Assembly: GCA_959347315.1 (NCBI GenBank)
Contig: OY365819.1
Location: 23,082,589 to 23,146,588, forward strand
Source of the DNA: Bimastos eiseni
Taxonomy: Eukaryota; Annelida; Clitellata; Crassiclitellata; Lumbricidae
DNA: 64,000 bases
Reading direction: 5' to 3'
The notes below the pieces were generated by a model that did no database searches, had not been told where the DNA came from, and was given only the letters and a program-made list of their open reading frames with translations. Positions 11,478 through 23,890 of the stretch are shown here, piece by piece; within the stretch, counting starts at the first letter, position 1, and each line of letters begins with the position of its first letter. Position numbers and translations under genes: made by a program.

Positions 11478-12325
11478 TCAATCAATCAATCAAAAAATAC
11501 TTGATTGACCACCCCTTCAAGATATCTACTCAGTGGCGCTCCCGGCCTAACCCTCGGCTGAAAAGGACAGTTTTAAGAGAGGCGTAAAATGAAGATGATG
11601 AGTTCTTAGGTAGGTGGCGGAGCTCAATGGGAAGTCCATTCCAGGTGGTAGGTCCCACGACCGAGAAAACCCAGAGGTGCGTACAAAAGGGACGATCAGG
11701 TAGCCAAGAATGGCAGAGCGAAGTGGTCGTCGACCACTACTGGCAATTATAGGGTGACATCGCTCCTGCAAATAGGCAGGTGCAGTACCGCCAAGGCAGC
11801 GCCAAACTAAGGCAGATACTCTAAATAAGATGCGTTGGGGTAGAGGCAACCAGTGAAGGATATTCCGCATGTAGGCCCTACTCTGATACTTGACCTGTTC
11901 GGGGAATCCCCCCGATCAGTCGGGCGGCCGCACGCAAAACCCGCTCCAAGCGCCCAATCCGAACTTGGAGGAGGCCAGCATATATTGAGGAGCAATAGTC
12001 AAGGCGACTGGTAACAAAAGCACGAACCACAGTAGCTGCGGCGCTGAGGGTAAGAGAGCGAGATATTACTCGCAATTGGCGAAGCTGTTAAAAGCAACTA
12101 CGAGAGACATTATTGACATGTTGAGCAAAGGTGAGTTCTTGGTCAAGAGTGACCCCTAAATCCCGAACAGAGGTGGAGAAAGTGAAGAGGGGAAACTGGG
12201 CAGCGAAGGTACATAGATCAATTTTCGTCAGCTGCTGTCTGGTGCCAAGCCAGATAAATTGAGTTTTGGATGGGTTCAGCCGAAGCCGATTTTACGACAT
12301 TCAGCCACCAAGGGAATCTGTAGCA
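11478..12325 (-). mobile_element. LINE 3' half (CR1/L2-like reverse transcriptase C-terminus)
   Basis: Minus-strand frames read, in order: AFVTSRLDYCSSIYAGL, then RLERVLRAAARLIGGIPR, then LHWLPLPQRILFRVSALVW with GTAPAYLQE. These are the conserved C-terminal blocks after the reverse transcriptase of CR1/L2-type elements. The frame changes near 11,870-11,880, and the RT core is missing. The 3' end carries an (ATCA)n tail at 11,478-11,500. Related, further decayed copies are at about 31.4-31.9 and 39.2-39.9 kb. The copy is cut on its 5' side by the inverted-repeat segment that starts at 12,326. Confidence 0.8.
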
Positions 12326-12400
12326 CTGTGGCGGACAGGCCACAAGGCTTGAATGAAGGATTTATTTTTAAATAATCGGCTCGCCATAGCGTTATATTAA

Positions 12401-12444
12401 TGTGACGAAAAGTAATTTTTGTGCACTTAAGGTTAATCTTTATT
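12401..12444 (+). repeat. Truncated 5' LTR of the Gypsy element
   Basis: The first 44 bases (TGTGACGAAAAGTAATTTTT and on to CTTTATT) match the start of the 3' LTR at 17,568 with few differences. The match then stops, so nearly all of the 5' LTR and the primer-binding site are gone. Confidence 0.75.
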
Positions 12445-12780
12445 CCGTTCCTTTGCATGCAGTCGGCCTTCCGAAGGGAACGTTACTTCGTCGTACTACC
12501 GCGCTAGCGACGGAGTCGACCTATGTTCTCTTGGGTTCTCGCGTGGCCTACTCGTCGCCTTCGTCGCGTCGCTCTACCATGTCATTCCCGTCGTCGCAGA
12601 GATCGCCGTATCACCCGACGAGTACTGCCGTCAATGGGTCAGTCTTCGTTGCTCACAACAGCGTCAGCGGGTCCCCGTCGGAAGAAGCATGGAGAGGAAT
12701 TAAGACGAACGTGTCACACCTTCTGCCGTTTGGAATGAGAGCGTCTTCGCGATCGGATCGTCGGTTATGTCCTCTGCCCC

Positions 12781-14066
12781 TTGGCCAGGGGCCACCCACG
12801 TCCAATGCCTACACTGGAGGTTGAACACAGGAGTCGACCGACTCCGTGGGTCGACGACGTAAGTGACGTCGACGATTTCCCGCTAAGCGAAAGTCACTCT
12901 GGGAGGAGGTCATTGCTGCAGCCGAGTCATTTCGTCCATAAGAAGACCGTGTCGTACCGCACGACGCATGACTCCTCCTTGTCTGGAGAGGAGCGTCTTC
13001 CGAACGACAAGCCGCTTCCGTTGCCCGCTCGTGAGGAAGACTCTCACGCGAGCGTTGCGTTGTCTGCGACCGCCATGGCAGAATTGATGCGATCCATAGT
13101 GAAGGAAGAATTATATCGTATGTTGAGAATTGAACGTCAAAGTCCTGCTGCGAAAGAGACATTGAAGGAGGTGCCGCCTGTCAAGGTCGATGTCGTTGCA
13201 TCGTTGTCCTCGACAATGCCGACGGTGAAGAAAGAGACGACGATCACTGCTTCTCCGACGGTTGTTACTGAAACCATCGATAACGCTAAAGTTTCGTCGC
13301 GTCCGACCATCTCAGCCGCCTCGACCGATAAATCACGGCAGTACATTATACTGGGTCAATTCAATGGACGTACGGAAGTTGAAGCGTTTATACGCAAGTT
13401 CAATATCTGTGCGAAAAACAATGGATGGAATGACGACGACTCATGTGCGCTATGACTTCGCCAGCCGATCAATTACTCTGGGAATTTGACGCTGACACTG
13501 TGCTGACAAGGTCCGACTTAGTCGAGAGGTTGAGGGCACGCTCCGGGAGTACTGATCAGACCGTCTTGTACCAGACCCAGTTGAGAATTCGTCGTCAGAA
13601 AGATAAGGAGGATTTGCCAACGCTTGTCCAGGTCATAAGAAGAATAATGACTCTCCCTTATCCTGGCTGTGCGACGACTCATAGTGAAACCATCGCAATA
13701 CGAGCGTTCATCGATGCATTGAAAGATAAAAATATTGCAATGAAGGTCCGAGAACGTGAACCGACTTTCTTGGACACTGCTTTCAAATTGGCTATGCATT
13801 TGGATACAAGAGAACTGAGGAATGACAATGACATAAGTGAACGACGTCAGGGTCGGATCAAAATGGTGCAAGAAACGCAATCTACCACCGAATCGATTCG
13901 TGCCATTTTGAAGGACGAATTGAGACCGCATCAACAACGTATAGAACAGCTGGAAGAGTTGATCCTACGTCAGCAGCAGCCTACAGTCGCACCAATCGCT
14001 ACTGTCTGGCCGCCGCCTCCGGAGAACTTCCGGACAGGTGAAGCTGCTTTCTGTCAGAACCCTTGA
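12781..14066 (+). pseudogene. Gypsy gag-like polyprotein region, frameshifted
   Basis: Two overlapping frames make up the region: 12,781-13,455 and 13,443-14,066. The first ends in a capsid-like block (QYIILGQFNGRTEVEAFIRK, then NNGWNDDD). The second continues it (LLWEFDADTVLTRSDLVERL, then a charged region with QQRIEQLEELILRQQQ). A frameshift near 13,440-13,455 separates them, and a TGA at 14,064-14,066 interrupts the path to the zinc knuckle, which lies in the same frame as the second part. An upstream frame (12,402-12,824) may hold the gag N-terminus. Gag forms the retrotransposon particle. Confidence 0.7.
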
Positions 14067-14117
14067 GGACGAGGATTTCGCCAGAGAAATCGCCGGCAAG
14101 ATGGTTTTCCCCGACGA

Positions 14118-14375
14118 TGTTATGAGTGCAACGGCGAAGGACATTTCGCGCGAGTCTGCCCATTCCAAAATCGTGACGATCAGCCCGTACAACAAGAACC
14201 TGCGCCGACTGGCACGGAACCTGAAAATATACGTCAAGTAGATGGAAGTACGCACGCCTACCTACGTCTGGAAATTAATGGCAAGAAAGTGGTGGCGCTG
14301 ATCGACACCGGAAGTGAGCTGAGTCTAGCTCCGAGTTCACTGGTACGTCGCCAGGACCTGCGTGAGTCACGATAG
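14118..14375 (+). pseudogene. Gypsy CCHC zinc knuckle and aspartic protease fragment
   Basis: Frame 0 of this stretch encodes CYECNGEGHFARVC (C-X2-C-X4-H-X4-C, 14,118-14,159), the nucleic-acid-binding knuckle of gag. About 48 codons later VVALIDTGSELSLAP carries the D-T-G active site of a retropepsin-type protease. A TAG stop follows at 14,373-14,375, and the next recognisable pol part is in another frame. Confidence 0.75.
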
Positions 14376-14578
14376 CTTCTACGAGCCGCCAACGGAAACG
14401 AGATCCAGGTGATTGGTGAGACGACGTTATGTTGCCGGACCGACGTCTACTCTTTCACTGTCAATTGCCTAGTCACGGAGCAGTTGATTGAAACTACCTT
14501 TGGTAGTGGCTGGAACAACAGAAGGCGGAATGGAACTTCGCTGATCACTGTATTAAGTTCCGGAACTTCACTTTTCCG

Positions 14579-16634
14579 TTGGGTAGCCTGCCGAAGAGAA
14601 ATCAATGCAGAAGAATCGCAGTAGCATGTAGCGTTGAAGTACCTGCACGTATTGAGATGGACGTCGAAGTTTTCGCCATTCTTCCAAATCTGAGTGCTAA
14701 AACTGAGACATGGGCAACGACACCACAGCTATTGGATTTCGGACTTATCGTCGCAGGAACATTGCTGTCCGATCGCACCCTTGACCTAGCAATCCGTGTC
14801 ATGAACCCGACAGACAAAAAGATTCAGCTGCGCCGCGGACAGAACTGTGTAGTGGAAGTAGTGACTCTTCTAGAAGACTCAGGCCGACCGACCGGTGACG
14901 GCCGAGGCGCCTTGGTGTCTGGAGTGTTCGCTGACCCCTCGAAGGAAGACGTTGAGAAAGTCCTTGCGCCGCTGTGGACAAACGTGGCGGATGACATTCC
15001 GTCTAGCGTACTGGATCAGCTGAAGGAAATGGTATTAGACCATTGTACGGCATTTTCACTGCATGAACAGGACCTCGGGTATAATAGTGTAATACAACAC
15101 GAGATCGACACCGGTGCGGAAACGCCTGTTCGGCAGCCGTTGAGACGCCAACCGTTGACACTGCTGCCTGTAACTGATGAACAGGTCGAACAGATGCTCG
15201 AGCAAAGGCTGATTGAACCCTCTCAGTCTGTCTGGTCGTCGAATATCGTTATGGTGCGAAAGAAGGACGGTACGCTGAGATTCTGTGTAGATTACAGAGC
15301 AGTGAACGCAAAAACTCGGAAGAACGCTTACCCACTTCCGCTCATTAGCGAAAGTTTGGATGCTTTGGGAGGAGCTCGTTGGTTCCCCACATTCGATTTA
15401 AGAGCTGGATACCACCAAGTCGATGTCCAAACGCGCGATCGTCATAAAACCGCTTTCGTGACGCGTCGTGGCAGTTTCCAATTTCGCGTCCTACCCTTTG
15501 GACTCTGCAACAGCCCAGCGTCTTTCAGCCGGATGATGAATTTGGTCATGGCAGGACTAAACTTCGCCATATGTCTGATCTACCTGGACGACATCATCGT
15601 TTTCGCCAACGACCTCGAGACTCACCTGGCTAGGTTGCAACAGGTGTTGGAACGAATTACAACTGTCGGATTAAAGCTAAAGCCAACGAAATGTCGGTTG
15701 TTACAAAGACAAGTACTTTTCTTGGGCCAAGTCGTAAGTGAAAGAGGAGTGGCGACTGACCCGACCAAAATCGATGCGGTACGTGACTGGCCGACACCTA
15801 GAACTCTCAAGGAAGTACTAGCGTTCCTGGAGCTCTGTATCTATTACCGGAAGTTCGTGTCTGCCTTTGCGGAAATCGGTAAACCACTGCATGGTATGAC
15901 CAAGAAAGGAGTACGTTTCCTTTGGACGGGCGAATGCGAAAATGCGTTTCATGAACTTAAAAATGGGCTTATTTATGGCACCTGTCTTAGCCCTGCCAAT
16001 GGATGAAGGCCAGTACATCCTGGACACAGACGCTTCGGACCAATCCATCGGAGCTGTTCTCTCTCAAGTGCAGAACGGTCGAGAACGGGTTATCTGTTAC
16101 GGTAGTCGGGTGTGTTCTCCGGCGGAGCATAATTACGATGTCACAAAGCGGGAGATGCTTGTAGTGGTGTATTTCTTAAAGACATATCGACAATATCTTC
16201 TGGGACGGCCATTCCTCCTACGTACGGATCATTCGGCCTTACAATGGCTCCGACGGACGCCGCTCCCTATCGGTCAGCAGGCTAGATGGCTTTCCGTGGT
16301 GGAGGAATTCCAGTTCGAAATTCAACATCGTGCCGGTACCGCTCATGGGAACGCGGACGCCCTATCACGCCGACCGAATCGGGTGGAGGCGGTGCGAACG
16401 ATGATGACGCCCGGTCTCAATCTGCCGCTAGACTGGTCGCCAGAGGTATTGAGCAGGGAGCAAAATGACGATCCGAACATAGGATGGGTCCTACGGAAAA
16501 AAGTGGAAAGTGACGTTGCGCCCTCTCACGATGAGTTACGACCATGCAGTGGAGAAAAAAAAACTGGTCGTTCAATGGCCGCAGTTACGGCTAATTCCCT
16601 TGGTCATGACCGCGTACAGGAGTACGGAGCATGA
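14579..16634 (+). pseudogene. Gypsy reverse transcriptase and RNase H
   Basis: The frame 14,579-16,006 (475 codons) contains reverse transcriptase blocks in order: VRKKDGTLRFCVDYRAVN, WFPTFDLRAGYHQV, FQFRVLPFGLCNSPASF and the catalytic YLDDI. The connection domain with KCRLLQRQVLFLGQVVS follows. After a frameshift near 15,950-16,000 the second frame (15,942-16,634) encodes RNase H: ILDTDASDQSIGAVLSQ, ELLVVV-like KREMLVVVYFLKTYRQYLLG, RTDHSALQWL and HGNADALSRRP. This enzyme would copy element RNA into DNA inside gag particles. One frameshift and a degraded RT end (the usual FLGLCNYYRRF block reads FLELCIYYRKF) show decay. Confidence 0.88.
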
Positions 16635-17099
16635 AAGCACCGGTTTCTCACCAAATCGACTTTTCCTCGGTCGAGAAATGGTTCTGCCTATTGATTTGAT
16701 CTTAGGGGATTGCTTGTCGCTGAATCTGTGTCTTGTTCTGTTGATGATTTTGTATTGGAGCAAGACCGAGTAAACCAAGAGGCTTTTGCCATTGTCAGCG
16801 AATTCACCCATAAATTGAGCTTGGCTAGGGCAGCACGATACAACCTAAGGGTCAAAGTCACCAACTTTGAGCCCGGCAGTTGGGTCTGGCTGTATGACTC
16901 GCAAAAACGAGTGGGTATAAAGGACAAATGGGCAAAATCATATCAAGGTCCCTATCGGATTATGGGGCGATTGGGTCCTGTATTGTATAAAGTGCAGAAA
17001 TCTAAAAAGGCGAGCCCAAAACTTGTGTATGTAGATAAACTGAAGGTTTTTTCATGGGGATCCCCCCTCCATATGGGATTTGAACCTGGAACCAGCTGA
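16540..17099 (+). pseudogene. Gypsy integrase C-terminal remnant
   Basis: After RNase H and a short spacer the sequence jumps to the end of the integrase core (LVMTAYRSTEHESTGFSPNR, 16,600-16,660). After a frame change comes the C-terminal GPY/F-type domain (KWAKSYQGPYRIMGRLGPV). The zinc-binding HHCC domain and most of the D,D-35-E catalytic core that should lie between are absent; the deletion junction is near 16,540-16,570. Confidence 0.75.
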
Positions 17100-17567
17100 T
17101 GTGACCAGTCTGGTTGGAAGCGAATTATTTGAACAGGACGTGGAGGATGAGATCGTGGAGAGAATTCCCTAACCTCGCCGCGTTATACAAAAACCTGCTA
17201 CGTTTAGAAAAGACTAAGTTTTGTAAATCAATGTGCAGTTGCTTGGCTGTTGGACTCTGAGATTGCGCAGTGTTTTATAATGTACTGTAAATGAGTCTCA
17301 TAAATTAGTCAGTGTTCGATGTTTTTTTGCTAGGAAGCGGTGACGATCTGGTCAATGAGACTTTCTTATGCACGATCTTATGGTTGAATTTGTGGTATTG
17401 ATTATGGGAATACCCTTGGAGATTAATTTCAGTGTTTTTAATGAAAATCCTAGCTTTTGCAGCGTCACGACAGGTTTACTGTGCATTAAGGGACTTTAGT
17501 AATTCCGATATACACGGAAATGTTTGGCAATAGGTTTACCAAAAATTTCGGGGTATCGAGGGGAAAG

Positions 17568-18308
17568 TGTGACGAAAAGTAATTTTTTTGCACTTAACGT
17601 TAATCTTTATTAGATTATTAAGTGATAGTTTTATTTAGATTAGCTATTCAATGTAAATAAGGAGAGGTGTAGTTGCGCTATATAATTGTAGTGTGATGTA
17701 CGATGTCTTTGTATAGTGCATCTTTCCCCTTTGTTTTTGTCGTCGCTTCCGTTGAAGAAGTTGGGTTTCTTGTGGTTTGCAATTTACGATTTTTTTATCT
17801 AGTAAAATTCCGCCATAGGCCCAAGCAACCATGGAAGGGAGCATGAGGATAGGACCTGGACACGGGCGAGGAAGGTTTTGAACCCTATCTGGCAGTGACT
17901 ACGGCTAATCGAGAAGTTAGAGAAACTCCGGCTTGATCATTGCGCTTTCGGCCGCCATTTGCATTATGAAGGTTGTGACTGAGTAATAGTTGATCGGTCA
18001 CGGGCACAAGAGTTTAACGATAGTTAATAAGTTTTATATGTCTTTATAGCGACCAGTGAATAGCTACGAAGATTAATATGGCGCCGAAGTATTGCGAAGA
18101 TTAATTGACTTTTGTGTAGTTCAATGTGTACCTGTCATAGTGAGCCGCCTTGAAAAATTGTCTGGCATTAGTTGATTTGTTGTGAGGCCTTTTCTTAAGT
18201 TAAGAGATAGAAGTGTATCTCTGCATATTATTTCGTTCTGATAGGAAGTTTATGATAATTGTAATAAAGCTGCCTTTGATTTAATTGGCTATCTGAAGGC
18301 GTCGTCAT
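17568..18308 (+). repeat. 3' LTR of the Gypsy element
   Basis: It starts TGTGACGAAAAG directly after the polypurine tract. It has an AATAAA signal near 18,262. It ends near GGCGTCGTCAT, just before TATTAA, the candidate target duplication. The right limit is an inference. Confidence 0.6.
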
Positions 18309-19874
18309 TATTAATAGTATAGGCCTCACTAAGTCCTGCAATTTGCCCTATGTAAAGTAGCACGTTTGTATAGCACCGTCGTCATCTTTATCTCGTCCAA
18401 TTATCGCCTAGTTTAGCCTAGAGTCTGTCGAATGGAAAATAAGAACCCTGACGGTGAAGAGGGAAGAGCTTGCAGATACACGAATAGGCTCGAGTATAGC
18501 CTGACATACGGTGCATTGCTATATATGTGAAGCAGTGGTTCGTAGTGCTTCACAGGTAGAGTGGTTCTCGTACCGCTCCAGAGATCGTTGAGTGATCGTA
18601 AAGTTTCCCATATAAATACGACCCCTAGTGACAGCCGCTCTCGCGGTCAGGCCGGTACTGCTTTTCGCTGATCTGGCGGGGTGGGCCCATCTGCCGTTGA
18701 TCGCAAGACGGACCGTGCCATGATCGTAGGGATTAAGAGTCTGACAGAGGAGAGACCGATTGTGAGAAATGCTCACAGGTCTGGATGCCGTTCGAGAGTG
18801 CGGTAAAGTCCGATCGTGTGAAATAAATGAATTACAGTTTTCTACTGGAATACAGTGAAGACTCGTCGGTGGCCGTGAGAAATAGAGATCGGGTAGAGCC
18901 CCGAGGAACCGAACGTTTATATCGAGAGAGGCCTCGGTGACCGTTGAGACAACATACGGGAAAAATGCCCCAGTGAACATCTTGGATTAATATGGGGCGG
19001 GCGACTCCGTTGGAGCAGTTGAATTCAGACCGAGAGAGCTTCCGGAGGAGCCGTTGACACATACTGGGAAACATAAATGCGTTCGATAAATACGAGGATA
19101 CGTCCTCACTGGTGTCGAAAACCTGATCACTTGCGGGCGTCTCCGCATATTCTTTTCTCTTTACGGTTTTCCGTAAATATCTATACTTGGCTACCTAACG
19201 TGTTATAGTTACTCCCCCCGTTTTCCAGAAATTTATTCACTTTGTGTCTAGTTGCAAGAACTTGACTCGCGGTTCCCTGCGAGGCTTCTACTTGCAGGAC
19301 TAGCCGTAGAATTTCTTGTTGGTCTAAATATGATGGTGTCTTCTTAGCTCTGCTCTCCCCTCTCTTCTATTTTGAGCACAGCACTCTGCAGATGAGGGGC
19401 ACTCAGAAAAAAGAGGACACACACGAAAATTACGCGCTTCACGCATTTTTTCGCACTCTTCATTTTTATTGGAACTTCTAAATATTTGAGCAGCGCTCTG
19501 TGCTGTAGGTGTGCTTCTGTACGTTTGACAAACGTTTGACATTCTAAGTAAGCTAAGTTTAAAACTTATTCCTTGAAATTTTAGTTAAAATTAAAATGAT
19601 AAATTAAAAAAATATTATTTCAAACAGGAACAATGTTTTAGGCATAGGCTACACTTGGTTTTATTAAAGTACACTGGACAACATGATAGGCCTACGCAGG
19701 CCTATATGCTAAATCAGTGGTTCTCAACCTGTGTGCTGCGCGCATATATGATCGTTGGTGATTGAATGATAGCCTAATCATCAAGGATGAATCGTAAATT
19801 TTCGCAATTCAGAGGGTGGATCGTTGCAGAGGCGTGGCTGGATAGGCCTATAGGTTATGGCTCTATAGGAGGAC

Positions 19875-20230
19875 TTGATAAGTAGTGTAACGGTGCAGAG
19901 GTACGCCTACCTGGTGTCGGCCTGCTGTAGTGTCTGCCTGTTGTGTACACCTGTCTGCTGTGTTCCTTCTACTGTAGTATCTACCTGCTGTATACGCTTA
20001 TCTACTACCTACTGTAATCCTTCTACTATCAACTGTAGTCTATCTACTATCTACTGTATCCTATCTACTGTAGTCTGTCTACTATCTACTGTAGTCTATC
20101 TACTATCTACTGTAGTCTATCTACTATCTACTGTAGTCTATCTACTGTGTATTATCTACTATCTACTGTGTAGTCTATACTGTCTACTGTCTCCTATCTA
20201 CTGTGTATCATCTACTATCTACAGCAAAGT
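19875..20230. repeat. Degenerate TCTACTGTAG tandem repeat
   Basis: CTATCTACTGTAGT-like units repeat with variation through this stretch. The 120-codon frame here is a by-product of the repeat. Confidence 0.8.
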
Positions 20231-20239
20231 AGTATAAAA

Positions 20240-20490
20240 GGAGTTCGCCTGGAAGATCGTCGTCGTCGCCTGGGAATCGTCGTCGTCGTCTGGAGATCGT
20301 CATCGGGGAGCCTTGTAGATTTGGCTTCGGCCTTGCAGTCTCGGCGTCTAGGAAGCACGAATAGTTGTCGTGGCTTGCGGTAGTCGTCGTGGATACAGTC
20401 GTCGTAGATCTGCGATAGTCGACGTCAGCCATTGACGTAGCATAGTAGTCGCCGTCAGCCATTGACGTAGCGTTGCAATTACTCGTTAGT
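20240..20490. repeat. GTCGTC-rich triplet repeat and short tandem copies
   Basis: CGTCGTC runs are followed by two copies of TAGTCGCCGTCAGCCATTGA / CGTAGC-type units. Confidence 0.7.
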
Positions 20491-22480
20491 TATTGACGTA
20501 GGGCGTATTGAGGGGGTGAGATACGGATTGTTTCCGAATGGGCGCTACAGAAGTATTGTTTTCCGCTGTACATTAAAAGAGGATTATCGAACAAGCGTGT
20601 CTGGTTCTCGCGTCACCAAGAGGGTTATCGAACAAACGTGTCTTATTCCAAGCGTCATCCAGAAAGGAGCTATTTAAACCTTAAATGGTTAGTCTTCAGC
20701 AAACCACTGAAGCTTTACTCAGCGGACTGCAACTCGAACTACCCCCATATCGGACGGGGCTGCAAGTCGTCATCCTGGTCACTGACGAATAGGCCCCGTT
20801 CCGTTACAGTAGTAACCGCGGATTTGACAAAGACTTAGACAGGAACTAATGAATGAAACTTTACAGGCGAAAGCTAATTCATATCTACATATAACTGCCA
20901 AAATTTACTTAAATATTTCAAACAGAACAAAAGACAGACAGACAGACAGATAGACAGATAGATATGGCCAGACACTTTTAATGAGTGCAACCATGATCTT
21001 TTTGATGGTCAAAAACATTCAACACAGCAATAAGTTGCAAAAACGATTTTATGAGGTCACAACTCAAGTAATTGTTATAAAACAAAGTATAACAAACATC
21101 ATTATTGTTTCACATCCTTTGTATACCACCAGTAGCCACACATATATATTCTGAATTTCTATTATGACCGTCATCGTCATCATCATGCATCGTCGCCGTC
21201 GCCATCGTCATATCATTATATTTATTGCAAATTGAATAATTGTGCATGTCGAAGAAAAGGAGGATAATGGCGTAGTATCTGGAAATGGTAGTTTTTACTA
21301 TTATCTCAAGTGTGTCGACCGTGGTCTCGTGGATTGCATGATTTGTATTAGTCAACCAATTATTGGCCCACCCCTACCCATAATAAAGTTATATAACAGC
21401 AGCTGTGACCCCACCCCTATATTATATAACAGACATGCTACCTACGGGGGTATTCCCACCCAAGTCTATAAGCACGTTAAAAGACATACAATCGATATTA
21501 TTGTTTTGCACAATTTGACACTTCTATAGCAATACAATGTTAGTTAGCACTTTAATTGTAGTGATTCAGCTGATAATTGCCTTTATCCATTTCAAGAACT
21601 GCAGTAAAAAATCATCATATGCCCAATTAGCAATGTAACAAAAGCTACCATAAAATTGTGTACTCTCTGGTGCCAATTATGATTAGACCGGATGTATGGA
21701 GCTCCTCTGCATCTTAATAATCTGACTTTTAATGGCGCTAAATTCACTTGTATTAATTACGGTAACTAATAAACGGTAGTCGACGATTGTCACCATGTAT
21801 GTACATGTAAGCTTAGCCTACTAATACACCACGATAATACATGGTAGTGACGTACCTCCTATTTAAAAACACCATATTAGTTTCCCTCCTGTTTTGCACT
21901 AGAAATGAACCTATCACACAGAATGGATTGGTTTAATATTGCACTATCAGGTATTTAGCGGTACAACTCTACCTATTTAAGAGCGTATGATGTAGAGTGT
22001 ATACTACAACTACATTTGGGTATTTAAGCAAACATAATCTATTTACGCATACTATAGAAAATGAAATCAAACATCATGATAATACCTACCATGATAATAC
22101 CTACCTTTCAAGTGAATTGGTTTTAGCTGAAACCAGAATCAAAACAAAGCACACAGAATTGAATTTTAGAGCGCTTAATTAAAGCTATGGACACGAAATT
22201 GTTAAACGTGGATTTATAAATAATAAGTAAGAACGTCAAATCAATTCGCCAGGTGGCAGCTAATGGTGCTAGTTTTGGTTCACAACGTATTGTGAACTTC
22301 GATTGAACAATGAAGGTCCGTGGTACATGGAATTTCCAATTGGCAGGCAAACAGGCAAAATAGCATAAGCTGAAAAAAGTTTGCTATATAACAAAACCTT
22401 ACACCTACTCTCACCCTGCACAATATATAACGCTAACGAAACCGGGACCCATGCACCCACCTACCCCTTGAACGTTATAT
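20490..22480. other. Interior of the inverted-repeat segment, no gene recognised
   Basis: Contains an ACAG/ATAG microsatellite (about 20,933-20,965) and a GTCATC-rich stretch (21,160-21,225). The open frames are short and none looks like a known protein. Confidence 0.5.
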
Positions 22481-23034
22481 AATATGAGAACGGCCTCTAA
22501 TAAGCATTGTGAATCTGTGACATCTATCAACTGGTCTCATTTCGGGTGTCGATATGGGGCGTTATGCCGCCCGAGCGCTTGCCTAGCTCTTGGACTGTGT
22601 CGACTCCAGCTTGCTGACACGTCTGGAGTCGCCCGAGTCACTTCCTTATCAAATCTCAATGCCAAATGGTTGCTCTCTATGGATGTTCGCTCTCACCAGT
22701 AAAGATTAAAGATGGGCCTCTTCTCCAAGATAGGTAACACTGTTTGAATTAGTCACGAGGTCTGACTCTGCCTATTCCGCGGTCGCCGGATGGGCAACGT
22801 TCTGAGGATGGCCGTACTCAAAACAGGGTTCATAATCATACCGGCAGGAGTCTTCCTCGCCTGGCATACCTTCCAAGCTACTAGCCTCGACTTCCTCTAC
22901 CCGATGTCGTACCGTTCAGCATCTTGTGACTCTTAAACTATCGCCAATTAGGGACACCAAGCCATTTCGGCCTATGCAATTATCGGTAGCTAAATTCAAC
23001 GTCTTGTACTCCTAGACATTACTGTCCTCAACTC

Positions 23035-23890
23035 TCTAACCTCTGTCGTCCTAGACACACCAGTCTCACAGCTCTTCGTCATATCATGCTAGACACTTAG
23101 CTATCACGCCTTCTGCTCAACACGTATCTCTCGATCTATTTCCGTGTACGGCATAAACGGCCGCACACGTATATTTTATCATGCACAATTGACGGAGTAA
23201 GTACCCGTCCTCTGTGTTAGCAGTTACCCACCAACACTGATATAATCTGCTTCGATAAAAATGACACTGGCATGGTATTCACGGACTCTGATAGTGAAGG
23301 TCTTCTGTCTATAACCTTCGCTATCTGCACACAGATCTTCGATCCGACCAACGCACGAGGGGGCCCGACCTCGCACTTTAGTCAGGTCTCAGAACTGTGT
23401 GTGACGACAAGCAACCATGTATTCACCTGGGTACCCGATTATCCAAACTTACTCGTATCGATCACTTCGATCAGACACGCAAGTAGATACACTTCGGGTC
23501 TATGACCAACGTAGGTAGCCAACAGTAATATTTACACATCGATCAATTCTTTGTCTACTTGTTATCTCTAACCTGGGTTTTCGACTCCCCAGACTTTCAC
23601 GTGCTCTTGGTCAATTTCCGTGTGTGGCATACCGGCCTCACACGCATAAGTTATCATGCACACGATTGACCGTCCTCTGCGTTGGCAATTGTCCACCAAC
23701 ACCGTAATATATTCTGATACTCGGGAAACCGAGAGGAGTAACTATGACCAACGCAGGTAACAAACAAGAATACTTATCGAACGACCATAAAGCCATCAAG
23801 CAGAGTTATTTGACTTGTAACCTGAAGGTATCAATCGGCACCAGTGTTTTCTCTTGTTTGTAACGTGCTCTTCTAACGTGTTCACCCTCC
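23035..23890. repeat. Two tandem units of about 476 bp in the right arm
   Basis: TTTCCGTGTACGGCAT at about 23,139 and TTTCCGTGTGTGGCAT at about 23,615 begin matching blocks that continue with TATCATGCACA, ACCGTCCTCTG, CACCAACAC and ATGACCAACG. The copies are about 476 bases apart and diverged. Confidence 0.65.

Larger units (their letters stand above)
12401..18308 (+). mobile_element. Ty3/Gypsy LTR retrotransposon, decayed
   Basis: The order is 5' LTR remnant, gag, CCHC zinc knuckle, aspartic protease, reverse transcriptase, RNase H, integrase tail, polypurine tract GAGGGGAAAG (17,558-17,567) and 3' LTR. This gag-PR-RT-RH-IN order is that of Ty3/Gypsy (Metaviridae-type) elements. The coding part is broken by frameshifts, stops and a large integrase deletion. 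A 6-bp direct repeat TATTAA (12,395-12,400 and 18,309-18,314) is a possible target duplication and sets the 3' limit, but LTR elements usually give 4-6 bp and the LTR end is not otherwise proven. It is inserted in the left arm of the large inverted-repeat segment. Confidence 0.85.

Noticed and set aside
12402..12824. 140-codon frame at the Gypsy 5' side as an independent host gene
   Set aside because: It overlaps the LTR remnant and runs into gag; it is most likely the gag leader or N-terminus.
19875..20237. 120-codon frame rich in Cys, Leu, Ser, Thr
   Set aside because: Product of the degenerate TCTACTGTAG tandem repeat.
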